Source: Lamellibrachia columna (taxonomy: Eukaryota; Annelida; Polychaeta; Sabellida; Siboglinidae). From it: 64,000 bases of DNA. A program made the position numbers and the translations under genes. The stretch spans positions 1,458,727-1,522,726 of the forward strand of contig OY759261.1 in assembly GCA_963662155.1 (NCBI GenBank). Direction: 5' to 3'. The notes beneath the pieces were generated by a model. The model had not been told where the DNA came from. It did no database searches and was given only the letters and a program-made list of their open reading frames with translations. This document shows positions 55,501 to 62,700 of the stretch, in pieces; position 1 is the first letter of the stretch, and each line of letters opens with the position of its first letter.

Positions 55501-56009
55501 TGGGGTGAACAAACTAAGACAATGTGGGGTGAACAAACTAAGACAATGTGGGGTGAACAAACTAAGACAATGTGGGGTGAACAAACTAAGACAATGTGGG
55601 GTGAACAAACTAAGACAATGTGGGGTGAACAAACTAAGACAATGTGGGGTGAACAAACTAAGACAATGTGGGGTGAACAAACTAAGACAATGTGGGGCGA
55701 ACAAACTGCCTAACCTTCTAAACAGCAGCAAAAGAATTTGAGTCCCAGTTCTCTAAATTGTGACTTTGAGAGTGATGTTATAACCTCTACATCACTGCAA
55801 TCCACAAATACACAATAACATACCATACATGATTAATTAAATAACAATTCAGAAATAAAGATTAAGAAAAAAATTTCATACTTTGAAGTTGCATAACTGA
55901 GCAAGAAGAACGAGAAGGTTGTCGAGTTCCTTCCCTTCACTGACGACTCCCTTCTGTTGCTCGTAGAGGGAGTGAAACCTCTCAGCCCAAATCTGTAGGA
56001 AGACAGCCC
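19302..56009 (-). CDS. NOM1: NOM1 ortholog, nucleolar MIF4G/MA3 protein (nine 3' exons; 5' end beyond window)
   Basis: Nine minus-strand exons (56009-55882, 55136-55043, 41980-41875, 41339-41215, 36838-36713, 35835-35714, 30354-30190, 26993-26862, 19589-19302) splice without phase conflict (1, 0, 1, 2, 1, 1, 0, 0, 0) into 428 residues. They align end to end with the C-terminal half of animal NOM1 as I know it. First come the last MIF4G helices (residues 1-110), then the NNNMRKIPNYDP and GRWWLVGSAWSG stretches, then the MA3 domain (about 220-335, with DYVDAFEKLL and YNPYYAFIAQKF), and a C-terminal LREGLRLFMRHFLL. NOM1/Sgd1 is a nucleolar factor for 18S rRNA and 40S subunit production; the human protein binds eIF4A helicases and targets PP1 to the nucleolus. 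The PP1-binding N-terminus is outside the window. No stop or frameshift interrupts the exons. The gene looks functional despite 36.7 kb of array-filled introns. Confidence 0.95.
19800..26625. repeat. 69-bp minisatellite, ~99 units, in the last NOM1 intron
   Basis: Unit ggaggacggatagtgacatt followed by gacaactttctccttagtca and ttcactttggttggagcttgactgtcgtg. Two forward frames and one reverse frame stay open over long stretches because of the 69-bp period. A 67-bp unit near 21308-21320 and a 4-bp insertion (ccttccttag) near 25431 shift the frame, which argues against coding selection. Variable positions are mainly ggacgg/ggatgg, agcgac/agtgac and ttgact/tggact. Confidence 0.98.
26862..26993 (-). 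CDS. NOM1: NOM1 exon (MA3 part)
   Basis: Acceptor atgttgtag, then ATGACACTACAG. It encodes 44 residues from MTLQFSLWDRFKEM to ALSLSIFK and ends at donor AAG|gtaaca. Both boundaries are phase 0. The first 22 bases and the acceptor belong to the adjoining 79-bp repeat. Confidence 0.95.
26972..27366. repeat. 79-bp tandem repeat spanning a NOM1 intron-exon junction, 5 copies
   Basis: The motif acagactgaactgtag recurs at 26972, 27051, 27130, 27209 and 27288, exactly 79 bp apart. The first copy is the authentic junction: 22 bp of exon (26972-26993) plus the acceptor. The other four place the same acceptor and exon fragment farther upstream in the intron. Differences are single bases (gtgtca/gcgtca, acaacatg/acaatatg). 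Confidence 0.95.
27645..28855. repeat. 22-25-bp minisatellite (tctagtcatatctttgttc), ~52 units
   Basis: Units vary in length through the tcctcctct / tcttcctct / ccctcctct linker. The same repeat reappears at about 30028-30066, so it is split by the sequence at 28856-30027. It lies in the NOM1 intron between exons 30190-30354 and 26862-26993. Confidence 0.94.
29028..29165. repeat. 19-bp tandem repeat, ~7 units
   Basis: Unit tgaatgtggaactgtttac, nearly uniform. Confidence 0.93.
29206..30004. repeat. 42-bp minisatellite, 19 units, highly uniform
   Basis: Unit agatgatgcaccagtagtga followed by aagatgtgtggcaggttatata. The only visible changes are aaagatg/aaatatg, one gtatgg and one gataatg. The reverse-strand open frame is an effect of the 42-bp period. 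Confidence 0.97.
30028..30066. repeat. Detached end of the tctagtcatatctttgttc array
   Basis: Two units of the array that otherwise ends at 28855, followed by about three degenerate copies of tcctacacatctggacata-like sequence to 30128. Confidence 0.85.
30190..30354 (-). CDS. NOM1: NOM1 exon (MA3 core)
   Basis: Acceptor gtgttggcag, then GACTACGTGG. It has 55 codons, phase 0-0, from DYVDAFEKLLRLSLSHQQER through YNPYYAFIAQKF to HRRHQ, with donor CAG|gttaga. This is the best conserved stretch of the family in the window. Confidence 0.96.
30425..31462. repeat. 14-bp minisatellite (ccactctatactaa), ~74 units
   Basis: Units differ at one position (ccactc, ccaccc or ccacac); a few have indels. The plus strand carries tactaac in nearly every unit. 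It lies in the NOM1 intron upstream of exon 30190-30354. Confidence 0.97.
31525..34012. repeat. 34-bp minisatellite, ~73 units
   Basis: Unit ggacgtcacaccgtgcagga followed by cagtgtgtatcacc. Because 34 is not a multiple of three and the unit has no stops, all three forward frames are open for long stretches. From about 32575 to 33120 the array follows a 68-bp dimer pattern (gtaggacagtgtatatcact alternating with the standard unit). A block at about 31910-32060 recurs about 306 bp later. Confidence 0.97.
34013..35070. other. Unique AT-rich intron sequence
   Basis: About 1 kb without array, exon or recognisable element. Confidence 0.55.
35071..35240. repeat. 32-bp tandem repeat, 5-6 units
   Basis: Unit gtggcccttcattctaagcc followed by aagaattaccac, at 35103, 35135 and so on. 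Single-base variants only. Confidence 0.9.
35362..35725. repeat. 43-bp tandem repeat spanning a NOM1 exon-intron junction, ~8 units
   Basis: Unit cctcgtacctcactagtcac followed by gttcctctacaatacaccacaga. The copy nearest the exon is the junction itself: on the minus strand TGACTAGTGAG|gtatgagg at 35714. Every other unit keeps TGACTAGTGAG|gtacgagg or close variants, so the donor and 11 exon bases are repeated into the intron. Confidence 0.93.
35714..35835 (-). CDS. NOM1: NOM1 exon (start of MA3)
   Basis: Acceptor tttgacag, then GTGTAGAGG (completing a Gly codon). It encodes 40 residues, VEVTSSVVDEAGVEILDLAR, then KQRMNTDVRKTIFCVLMTSE. Donor GAG|gtatga, phase 0. RKQRMNTDVR and CVLMTSE are family hallmarks. 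Confidence 0.95.
35880..36280. repeat. 30-bp minisatellite after a gtactcg-rich region
   Basis: From 36030 there are eight to nine copies of gatgtactcggccccaggtc plus tgatacttag. Before it, 35885-36030 is full of gtactcg/cgagtac motifs, some inverted, suggesting an older foldback element that seeded the array. Confidence 0.88.
36374..36545 (+). mobile_element. tRNA-derived SINE, copy 1
   Basis: A tRNA-like head (gtggttagaacatgggactc as A-box region, gggtttgaatcctcttgtgg as B-box) is followed by a body ttcactcagctgtataaatg and agacagaggtgg. The same body occurs in reverse at 55350-55395, so this is a dispersed element rather than a tRNA gene. Confidence 0.7.
36578..36662 (+). mobile_element. 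tRNA-derived SINE head, copy 2
   Basis: A second copy of the head: agtgtagtggctagaacatt, actctcaatcgagag, then ggtttgaaccctcttg. It is separated from copy 1 by a short ggggtgtggca repeat and ends about 50 bp from the NOM1 exon at 36713. The body is missing. Confidence 0.65.
36713..36838 (-). CDS. NOM1: NOM1 exon (linker with WW motif)
   Basis: Acceptor gttgttgtag, then GGTCAAGTTC. It encodes SSSLEDALRISLDDLLHCEE and KGRWWLVGSAWSGRNTDAPTP, 41 full codons with split Gly codons at both ends. Donor CCAG|gttggt. Confidence 0.95.
36841..36905. repeat. 21-bp repeat in the NOM1 acceptor tract, 3 units
   Basis: Unit acaacaacctccctcatcaa plus c begins 2 bp from the exon edge. On the minus strand it repeats a ggttgttgt stretch like the one in the authentic acceptor, although the extra copies read gttgttgttga rather than gttgttgtag. 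Confidence 0.85.
36955..37190. repeat. Short tandem repeat aactcatgacaataaactca, 18/21-bp units
   Basis: About 12 units alternate between tcaactcatgacaataaac and tcataactcatgacaataaac forms. Each carries AATAAA on the plus strand, antisense to NOM1. Confidence 0.92.
37925..38506 (-). pseudogene. LINE reverse transcriptase, palm and thumb fragment
   Basis: About 193 residues with the YADD catalytic motif (YADDTSLVST) and downstream LNKLSLDINKTKYMIF, the usual non-LTR RT layout. It starts just after the GVPQGSIL segment that has been expanded into a tandem repeat. Confidence 0.9.
38505..39190. repeat. 41-bp minisatellite derived from the LINE RT GVPQGS segment, ~16 units
   Basis: Unit acctagtattgagccttgtg plus ggacccctgtgtttatagagg. 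On the minus strand ggggtcccacaaggctcaat encodes GVPQGS and part of the next Ile, the conserved RT motif before LFIIYINDF. The 41-bp period shifts the frame at each copy. Variants: acccct/gtctcc/actccc. Confidence 0.93.
39186..39352 (+). repeat. Inverted repeat arm 1: endonuclease fragment in reverse orientation
   Basis: These 167 bp are the reverse complement of 40360-40526 with one visible mismatch (cttcatgg versus cttcctgg). The arm sits between the RT segment ending EIYGI (minus strand) and the GVPQGS repeat. Confidence 0.93.
39427..39669 (-). pseudogene. LINE reverse transcriptase, finger/palm fragment
   Basis: Contains ILSDNQYGFRSHHSAEYAAL and ISIFLDLSKAFDTLDH (first catalytic Asp region). 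A frameshift follows near 39420, after which KLEHYGLESSALQLLKIYL continues in another frame. Confidence 0.88.
40360..40526 (-). repeat. Inverted repeat arm 2: source endonuclease sequence
   Basis: This is the in-place copy, colinear with the upstream endonuclease open frame (40850-40509), reading LIDNLFCKLTKTILESRAG and FSDHQLYF on the minus strand. It is the probable template for arm 1. Confidence 0.9.
40509..40850 (-). pseudogene. LINE endonuclease C-terminal fragment
   Basis: Reads IIGNIYRPPRNLNDNLEQF and FASDYNINLLKLNENELI, typical of the C-terminal half of LINE AP-endonucleases. The 5' end lies in a 36-bp duplication (ttcattatgtgaaccatgca repeated at about 40797 and 40833), near which the element appears truncated. 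Confidence 0.85.
41215..41339 (-). CDS. NOM1: NOM1 exon (NNNMRKIPNYDP)
   Basis: Acceptor tatgttgacag, then GTCCCGTCTC. It completes a Lys codon and encodes SRLTYMLDILMAIRNNNMRK then IPNYDPTHVDHLRKIMHNCQR. Donor CGGG|gtactc, phase 1. Confidence 0.95.
41352..41465. repeat. ~35-bp tandem repeat by a NOM1 acceptor, ~4 units
   Basis: Units contain gtgactacaactacaatatt plus acatcaca, with a 3-6-bp length variation (acaac present or absent). It begins 13 bp from the exon edge at 41339 but does not include the junction. Confidence 0.88.
41466..41874. other. Unique intron sequence
   Basis: Between NOM1 exons 41875-41980 and 41215-41339. No repeat or other element recognised apart from the preceding short array. 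Confidence 0.55.
41875..41980 (-). CDS. NOM1: NOM1 exon (end of MIF4G)
   Basis: Acceptor cttgtacag, then ATGCGGGCTT. It completes an Asn codon and encodes AGFTLRREDAGALKAAILKI and QTKAPTVDTAQYDN. Donor AACAA|gtaggc, phase 2. Confidence 0.95.
42047..52695. repeat. 75-bp minisatellite, ~142 units, in a NOM1 intron
   Basis: Unit acatagtacagtagtcctta, gcggccatggtaggctgtct, g[ct]gccacgtcgtagttcacc, cattgtaa[cta]tatgtc. The 75-bp period leaves both strands open for about 9.7 kb (over 3200 codons each), broken only where a 74-bp unit occurs at about 43013. It lies within the 13-kb NOM1 intron, starts about 67 bp from exon 41875-41980 and has no splice-ready start or non-repeat coding sequence, so I do not call a gene. 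Confidence 0.98.
52696..52799. other. Unique spacer between arrays
   Basis: About 100 bp of ordinary sequence separating the 75-bp and 45-bp arrays. Confidence 0.6.
52800..54265. repeat. 45-bp minisatellite, ~32 units
   Basis: Unit tgtcatgtccagtgatgttg plus gtcatcacgaccctcctcacaattc. A 9-bp longer unit (cactgtcctcac) occurs near 53244 and again near 53928, 684 bp apart, marking a block duplication. Open frames on both strands are period artefacts. Confidence 0.97.
54353..55003. repeat. 65-bp minisatellite, 10 essentially identical units
   Basis: Unit ctttgtgtccttcaatctgg, ctgtttctcagtataatata, agatctactacgtctcccgt, gtcaa. I see no difference among full units by eye. The array ends 40 bp from NOM1 exon 55043-55136. 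Confidence 0.97.
55043..55136 (-). CDS. NOM1: NOM1 exon (MIF4G helix)
   Basis: Acceptor ctgccaccag, then GTGGTGCACAG. It encodes VVHSLLLFDVIDRLVDNFAE and KDIELLLVILK, ending with one base of an Asn codon. Donor AAAA|gtaagc. The frame here is not the longest open one, but it is the one that joins both neighbours. Confidence 0.95.
55190..55395 (-). mobile_element. SINE body and tail, reverse orientation
   Basis: On the minus strand ttcactcagctgtatacatg and agacagaggtag match SINE copy 1 at 36486. The 3' tail gaagcgctttgagccgtccc and actgagctatataagaac resembles the tail of many invertebrate SINEs. A possible degenerate head lies beyond the next array at about 55720-55790. Confidence 0.7.
55400..55708. 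repeat. 24-bp minisatellite within the SINE, 13 units
   Basis: Unit gtgaacaaactaagacaatg plus tggg, almost uniform (one gtgagg, one gtggggc variant). It lies between the SINE body (55190-55395) and a possible SINE head. Confidence 0.95.
55882..56009 (-). CDS. NOM1: NOM1 exon (MIF4G helix); most 5' exon in the window
   Basis: Acceptor tgtgcctacag, then GGGCTGTCTTCC. It completes a Gly codon and encodes AVFLQIWAERFHSLYEQQKG and VVSEGKELDNLLVLLAQLCNFK, phase 0 at donor AAA|gtatga. A second AG inside (ctacag at about 55994) is a weaker alternative. The EGK.LDNL stretch matches the family. The preceding exon is not found before 64000. Confidence 0.93.
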
Positions 56010-56289
56010 CTGTAGGCACACAGAGCTCAGTTCTATTATGATGGTCAGTTACACAACATAATAGCATATGCTAAACAACACAGCAACAGGCTTAGTTAGA
56101 ATCAGACAATTAGAAACATGTATTCATCAGGGGCTGCATTAATAAAATTGAGAATTGTAAATTTTTGCAATACTGCGAGTACTGCATCTATACAGCCGTC
56201 TACTCAGTGAATGTTTGACCAGGTTTGTGCTGAAAACACTAACAAACCTTAACCATAACATTGCCTTGTAACAGTGGGTGAAGAACACA
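56010..56289. other. Unique intron sequence upstream of NOM1 exon
   Basis: No array, exon or mobile element seen. Confidence 0.55.
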
Positions 56290-59200
56290 CAACACAGGAG
56301 TGGAGGACGGAGTACAAACAGGAGTGGAGGACAGAGTACATGACCACATGAATACAGGAGTGGAGGATGTAGCACATGACCACATGAATACAGGAGTGGA
56401 GGACGGAGTACATGACCACATGAATACAGGAGTGGAGGACGGAGTACATGACCACATGAATACAGGAGTGGAGGACGTAGTACATGACCACATGAATACA
56501 GGAGTGGAGGACGTAGTACATGACCACATGAATACAGGAGTGGAGGACGGAGTACATGACCACATGAATACAGGAGTGGAGGACGTAGCACATGACCACA
56601 TGAAAACAGGAGTGGAGGACAGAGTACATGACCACATGAATACAGGAGTGGAGGATGTAGCACATGACCACATGAATACAGGAGTGGAGGACGTAGCACA
56701 TGACCACATGAATACAGGAGTGGAGGACGTAGCACATGACCACATGAATACAGGAGTGGAGGATGTAGCACATGACCACATGAATACAGGAGTGGAGGAT
56801 GTAGCACATGACCACATGAATACAGGAGTGGAGGATGTAGCACATGACCACATGAATACAGGAGTGGAGGATGTAGCACATGACCACATCAATACAGGAG
56901 TGGAGGATGTAGCACATAACCACATCAATACAGGCGTGGAGGACGTAGCACATGACCACATGAAAACAGGAGTGGAGGACGTAGCACATGACCACATGAA
57001 TACAGGAGTGGAGGACGTAGCACATGACCACATGAATACAGGAGTGGAGGACGTAGCACATGACCACATGAATACAGGAGTGGAGGATGTAGCACATGAC
57101 CACATGAATACAGGAGTGGAGGACATAGCACATGAGTCATGACCACATGAATACAGGAGTGGAGGACGTAGCACATGACCACATGAATACAGGAGTGGAG
57201 GACGTAGCACATGACCACACGAATACAGGAGTGGAGGACGTAGCACATGACCACATGAATACAGGAGTGGAGGATGTAGCACATGACCACACGAATACAG
57301 GAGTGGAGGACGTAGCACATGACCACATGAATACAGGAGTGGAGGACGTAGCACATGACCACATGAATACAGGAGTGGAGGATGTAGCACATGACCACAT
57401 CAATACAGGAGTGGAGGACGTAGCACATAACCACATGAATACAGGCGTGGAGGACGTAGCACATGACCACATGAATACAGGAGTGGAGGACGTAGCACAT
57501 GACCACATGAATACAGGAGTGGAGGATGTAGCACATGACCACATGAATACAGGAGTGGAGAATGTAGCACATGACCACATGAATACAGGAGTGGAGGACA
57601 TAGCACATGACCACATGAATACAGGAGTGGAGGATGTAGCACATGACCACATCAATACAGGAGTGGAGGATGTAGCACATGACCACATCAATACAGGAAT
57701 GGAGGACGTAGCACATAACCACATCAATACAGGCGTGGAGGACGTAGCACATGACCACATGAATACAGGAGTGGAGGACGTAGCACATGACCACATGAAA
57801 ACAGGAGTGGAGGACGTAGCACATGACCACATGAATACAGGAGTGGAGGACGTAGCACATAACCACATGAATACAGGAGTGGAGAATGTAGCACATGACC
57901 ACATGAATACAGGAGTGGAGGACGTAGCACATGACCACATGAATACAGGAGTGGAGGATGTAGCACATGACCACATGAATACAGGAGTGGAGGATGTAGC
58001 ACATGACCACATGAATACAGGAGTGGAGGATGTAGCACATGACCACATCAATACAGGAGTGGAGGATGTAGCACATAACCACATCAATACAGGCGTGGAG
58101 GACGTAGCACATGACCACATGAAAACAGGAGTGGAGGACGTAGCACATGACCACATGAATACAGGAGTGGAGGACGTAGCACATGACCACATGAATACAG
58201 GAGTGGAGGACGTAGCACATGACCACATGAATACAGGAGTGGAGGATGTAGCACATGACCACATGAATACAGGAGTGGAGGACATAGCACATGAGTCATG
58301 ACCACATGAATACAGGAGTGGAGGACGTAGCACATGACCACATGAATACAGGAGTGGAGGACGTAGCACATGACCACACGAATACAGGAGTGGAGGACGT
58401 AGCACATGACCACATGAATACAGGAGTGGAGGATGTAGCACATGACCACACGAATACAGGAGTGGAGGACGTAGCACATGACCACATGAATACAGGAGTG
58501 GAGGACGTAGCACATGACCACATGAATACAGGAGTGGAGGATGTAGCACATGACCACATCAATACAGGAGTGGAGGACGTAGCACATAACCACATGAATA
58601 CAGGCGTGGAGGACGTAGCACATGACCACATGAATACAGGAGTGGAGGACGTAGCACATGACCACATGAATACAGGAGTGGAGGATGTAGCACATGACCA
58701 CATGAATACAGGAGTGGAGAATGTAGCACATGACCACATGAATACAGGAGTGGAGGACATAGCACATGACCACATGAATACAGGAGTGGAGGATGTAGCA
58801 CATGACCACATCAATACAGGAGTGGAGGATGTAGCACATGACCACATCAATACAGGAATGGAGGACGTAGCACATAACCACATCAATACAGGCGTGGAGG
58901 ACGTAGCACATGACCACATGAATACAGGAGTGGAGGACGTAGCACATGACCACATGAAAACAGGAGTGGAGGACGTAGCACATGACCACATAAATACAGG
59001 AGTGGAGGACGTAGCACATAACCACATGAATACAGGAGTGGAGAATGTAGCACATGACCACATGAATACAGGAGTGGAGGACGTAGCACATGACCACATG
59101 AATACAGGTGTGGAGGACGTAGCACATGACCACATGAATACAGGAGTGGAGGACATAGCACATGAGTCATGACCACATGAATACAGGAGTGGAGGACGTA

Positions 59201-59655
59201 GCACATGACCACATAAATACAGGAGTGGAGGACGTAGCACATGACCACATGAATACAGGAGTGGAGGACGTAGCACATGACCACATGAATACAGGAGTGG
59301 AGGACGTAGCACATGACCACATGAATACAGGAGTGGAGGACGTAGCACATGACCACATGAATACAGGAGTGGAGGATGTAGCACATGACCACATGAATAC
59401 AGGAGTGGAGGACGTAGCACATGACCACATGAATACAGGAGTGGAGGACGTAACACATGACCACATGAATACAGGAGTGGAGGACGTAGCACATGACCAC
59501 ATGAATACAGGAGTGGAGGACGTAGCACATGACCACATCAATACAGGAGTGGAGGACGTAGCACATGACCACATGAATACAGGAGTGGAGGACGTAGCAC
59601 ATGACCACATCAATACAGGAGTGGAGGATGTAGCACATGACCACATCAATACAGC
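56290..59655. repeat. 36-bp minisatellite, ~93 units, with 1159-bp higher-order copies
   Basis: Unit caggagtggaggacgtagca plus catgaccacatgaata. A 7-bp insertion (catgagtcatgaccac) marks 57131, 58290 and 59161: spacings 1159 = 32x36+7 and 871 = 24x36+7. The order of variant units after the first two markers is largely the same. Open frames in several frames on both strands are artefacts of the period. Confidence 0.97.
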
Positions 59656-59789
59656 AGTTTGTTTTCAGATACAATTATAGGATAATACAATAAATTATTA
59701 TAATAATAATTAACCTAACCTATGAGTTTTGAAGAAATTACACATTTGTTGTCATAGCGAAAAATAATACTGTTTCTATTTATGCATGT
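59656..59789. other. Unique AT-rich spacer
   Basis: Short AT-rich sequence between two arrays; nothing recognised. Confidence 0.6.
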
Positions 59790-62700
59790 ATATACTGACA
59801 CACGTTTGTTGGCCCCCACTGTAGTCTACGCTGCTATCTTACATTTAGAATGTTATGTTTGTTGCCATCCACTGTAGTCTATGCTGCTAATTCTGCTATC
59901 TTACAGTTAGAATGTTATGTTTGTTGGCCCCCACTGTAGTCTATGCTGCTATCTTATAGTTAGAATGTTATGTTTGTTGGCCCCCACTGTAGTCTATGTT
60001 GCTATATTACAGTTAGAATGTTATGTTTGTTGGCCCCAACTGTAGTCTATGCTGCTATCTTACAGTTAGAATGTTATGTTTGTTGGCCCCCACTGTAGTC
60101 TATGTGGCTATCTTACAGTTAGAATGTTATGTTTGTTGGCCCCCACTGTAGTCTATGCTGCTATCTTACAGTTAGAATGTTATGTTTGTTGGCCCCCACT
60201 GTAGTCTATGTTGCTATCTTACAGTTAGAATGTTATGTTTGTTGGCCCCCACTGTAGTCTATGCTGCTATCTTACAGTTAGAATGTTATGTTTGTTGGCC
60301 CCCACTGTAGTCTATGTTGCTATCTTACAGTTAGAATGTTATGTTTGTTGGCCCCAACTGTAGTCTATGCTGCTATCTTACAGTTAGAATGTTATGTTTG
60401 TTGGCCCCCACTGTAGTCTATGTGGCTATCTTATAGTTAGAATGTTATGTTTGTTGGCCCCCACTGTAGTCTATGCTGCTATCTTACAGTTAGAATGTTA
60501 TGTTTGTTGGCCCCCACTGTAGTCTATGTTGCTATCTTACAGTTAGAATGTTATGTTTGTTGGCCCCAACTGTAGTCTATGCTGCTATCTTACAGTTAGA
60601 ATGTTATGTTTGTTGGCCCCAACTGTAGTCTATGCTGCTATCTTACAGTTAGAATGTTATGTTTGTTGGCCCCCACTGTAGTCTATGTGGCTATCTTACA
60701 GTTAGAATGTTATGTTTGTTGGCCCCCACTGTAGTCTATGCTGCTATCTTACAGTTAGAATGTTATGTTTGTTGGCCCCCACTGTAGTCTATGTTGCTAT
60801 CTTACAGTTAGAATGTTATGTTTGTTGGCCCCCACTGTAGTCTATGCTGCTATCTTACAGTTAGAATGTTATGTTTGTTGGCCCCCACTGTAGTCTATGT
60901 TGCTATCTTACAGTTAGAATGTTATGTTTGTTGGCCCCAACTGTAGTCTATGCTGCTATCTTACAGTTAGAATGTTATGTTTGTTGGCCCCCACTGTAGT
61001 CTATGTGGCTATCTTATAGTTAGAATGTTATGTTTGTTGGCCCCCACTGTAGTCTATGCTGCTATCTTACAGTTAGAATGTTATGTTTGTTGGCCCCAAC
61101 TGTAGTCTATGCTGCTATCTTACAGTTAGAATGTTATGTTTGTTGGCCCCCACTGTAGTCTATGTTGCTATCTTACAGTTAGAATGTTATGTTTGTTAGC
61201 CCCCACTGTAGTCTATGTTGCTATCTTACAGTTAGAATGTTATGTTTGTTGGCCCCAACTGTAGTCTATGCTGCTATCTTACAGTTAGAATGTTATGTTT
61301 GTTGGCCCCCACTGTAGTCTATGTTGCTATCTTACAGTTAGAATGTTATGTTTGTTGGCCCCAACTGTAGTCTATGCTGCTATCTTACAGTTAGAATGTT
61401 ATGTTTGTTGGCCCCCACTGTAGTCTATGCTGCTATCTTATAGTTAGAATGTTATGTTTGTTGGCCCCCACTGTAGTCTATGTTGCTATCTTACAGTTAG
61501 AATGTTATGTTTGTTGGCCCCAACTGTAGTCTATGCTGCTATCTTACAGTTAGAATGTTATGTTTGTTGGCCCCCACTGTAGTCTATGTGGCTATCTTAC
61601 AGTTAGAATGTTATGTTTGTTGGCCCCCACTGTAGTCTATGCTGCTATCTTACAGTTAGAATGTTATGTTTGTTGGCCCCCACTGTAGTCTATGTTGCTA
61701 TCTTACAGTTAGAATGTTATGTTTGTTGGCCCCCACTGTAGTCTATGCTGCTATCTTACAGTTAGAATGTTATGTTTGTTGGCCCCCACTGTAGTCTATG
61801 CTGCTATCTTACAGTTAGAATGTTATGTTTGTTGGCCCCAACTGTAGTCTATGCTGCTATCTTACAGTTAGAATGTTATGTTTGTTGGCCCCCACTGTAG
61901 TCTATGTGGCTATCTTACAGTTAGAATGTTATGTTTGTTGGCCCCCACTGTAGTCTATGCTGCTATCTTACAGTTAGAATGTTATGTTTGTTGGCCCCCA
62001 CTGTAGTCTATGTTGCTATCTTACAGTTAGAATGTTATGTTTGTTGGCCCCCACTGTAGTCTATGCTGCTATCTTACAGTTAGAATGTTATGTTTGTTGG
62101 CCCCCACTGTAGTCTATGCTGCTATCTTACAGTTAGAATGTTATGTTTGTTGGCCCCCACTGTAGTCTATGCTGCTATCTTACAGTTAGAATGTTATGTT
62201 TGTTGGCCCCCACTGTAGTCTATGCTGCTATCTTACAGTTAGAATGTTATGTTTGTTGGCCCCCACTGTAGTCTATGTTGCTATCTTACAGTTAGAATGT
62301 TATGTTTGTTGGCCCCAACTGTAGTCTATGCTGCTATCTTACAGTTAGAATGTTATGTTTGTTGGCCCCCACTGTAGTCTATGTTGCTATCTTACAGTTA
62401 GAATGTTATGTTTGTTGGCCCCCACTGTAGTCTATGCTGCTATCTTACAGTTAGAATGTTATGTTTGTTGGCCCCCACTGTAGTCTATGCTGCTATCTTA
62501 CAGTTAGAATGTTATGTTTGTTGGCCCCCACTGTAGTCTATGCTGCTATCTTACAGTTAGAATGTTATGTTTGTTGGCCCCCACTGTAGTCTATGTTGCT
62601 ATCTTACAGTTAGAATGTTATGTTTGTTGGCCCCAACTGTAGTCTATGCTGCTATCTTACAGTTAGAATGTTATGTTTGTTGGCCCCCACTGTAGTCTAT

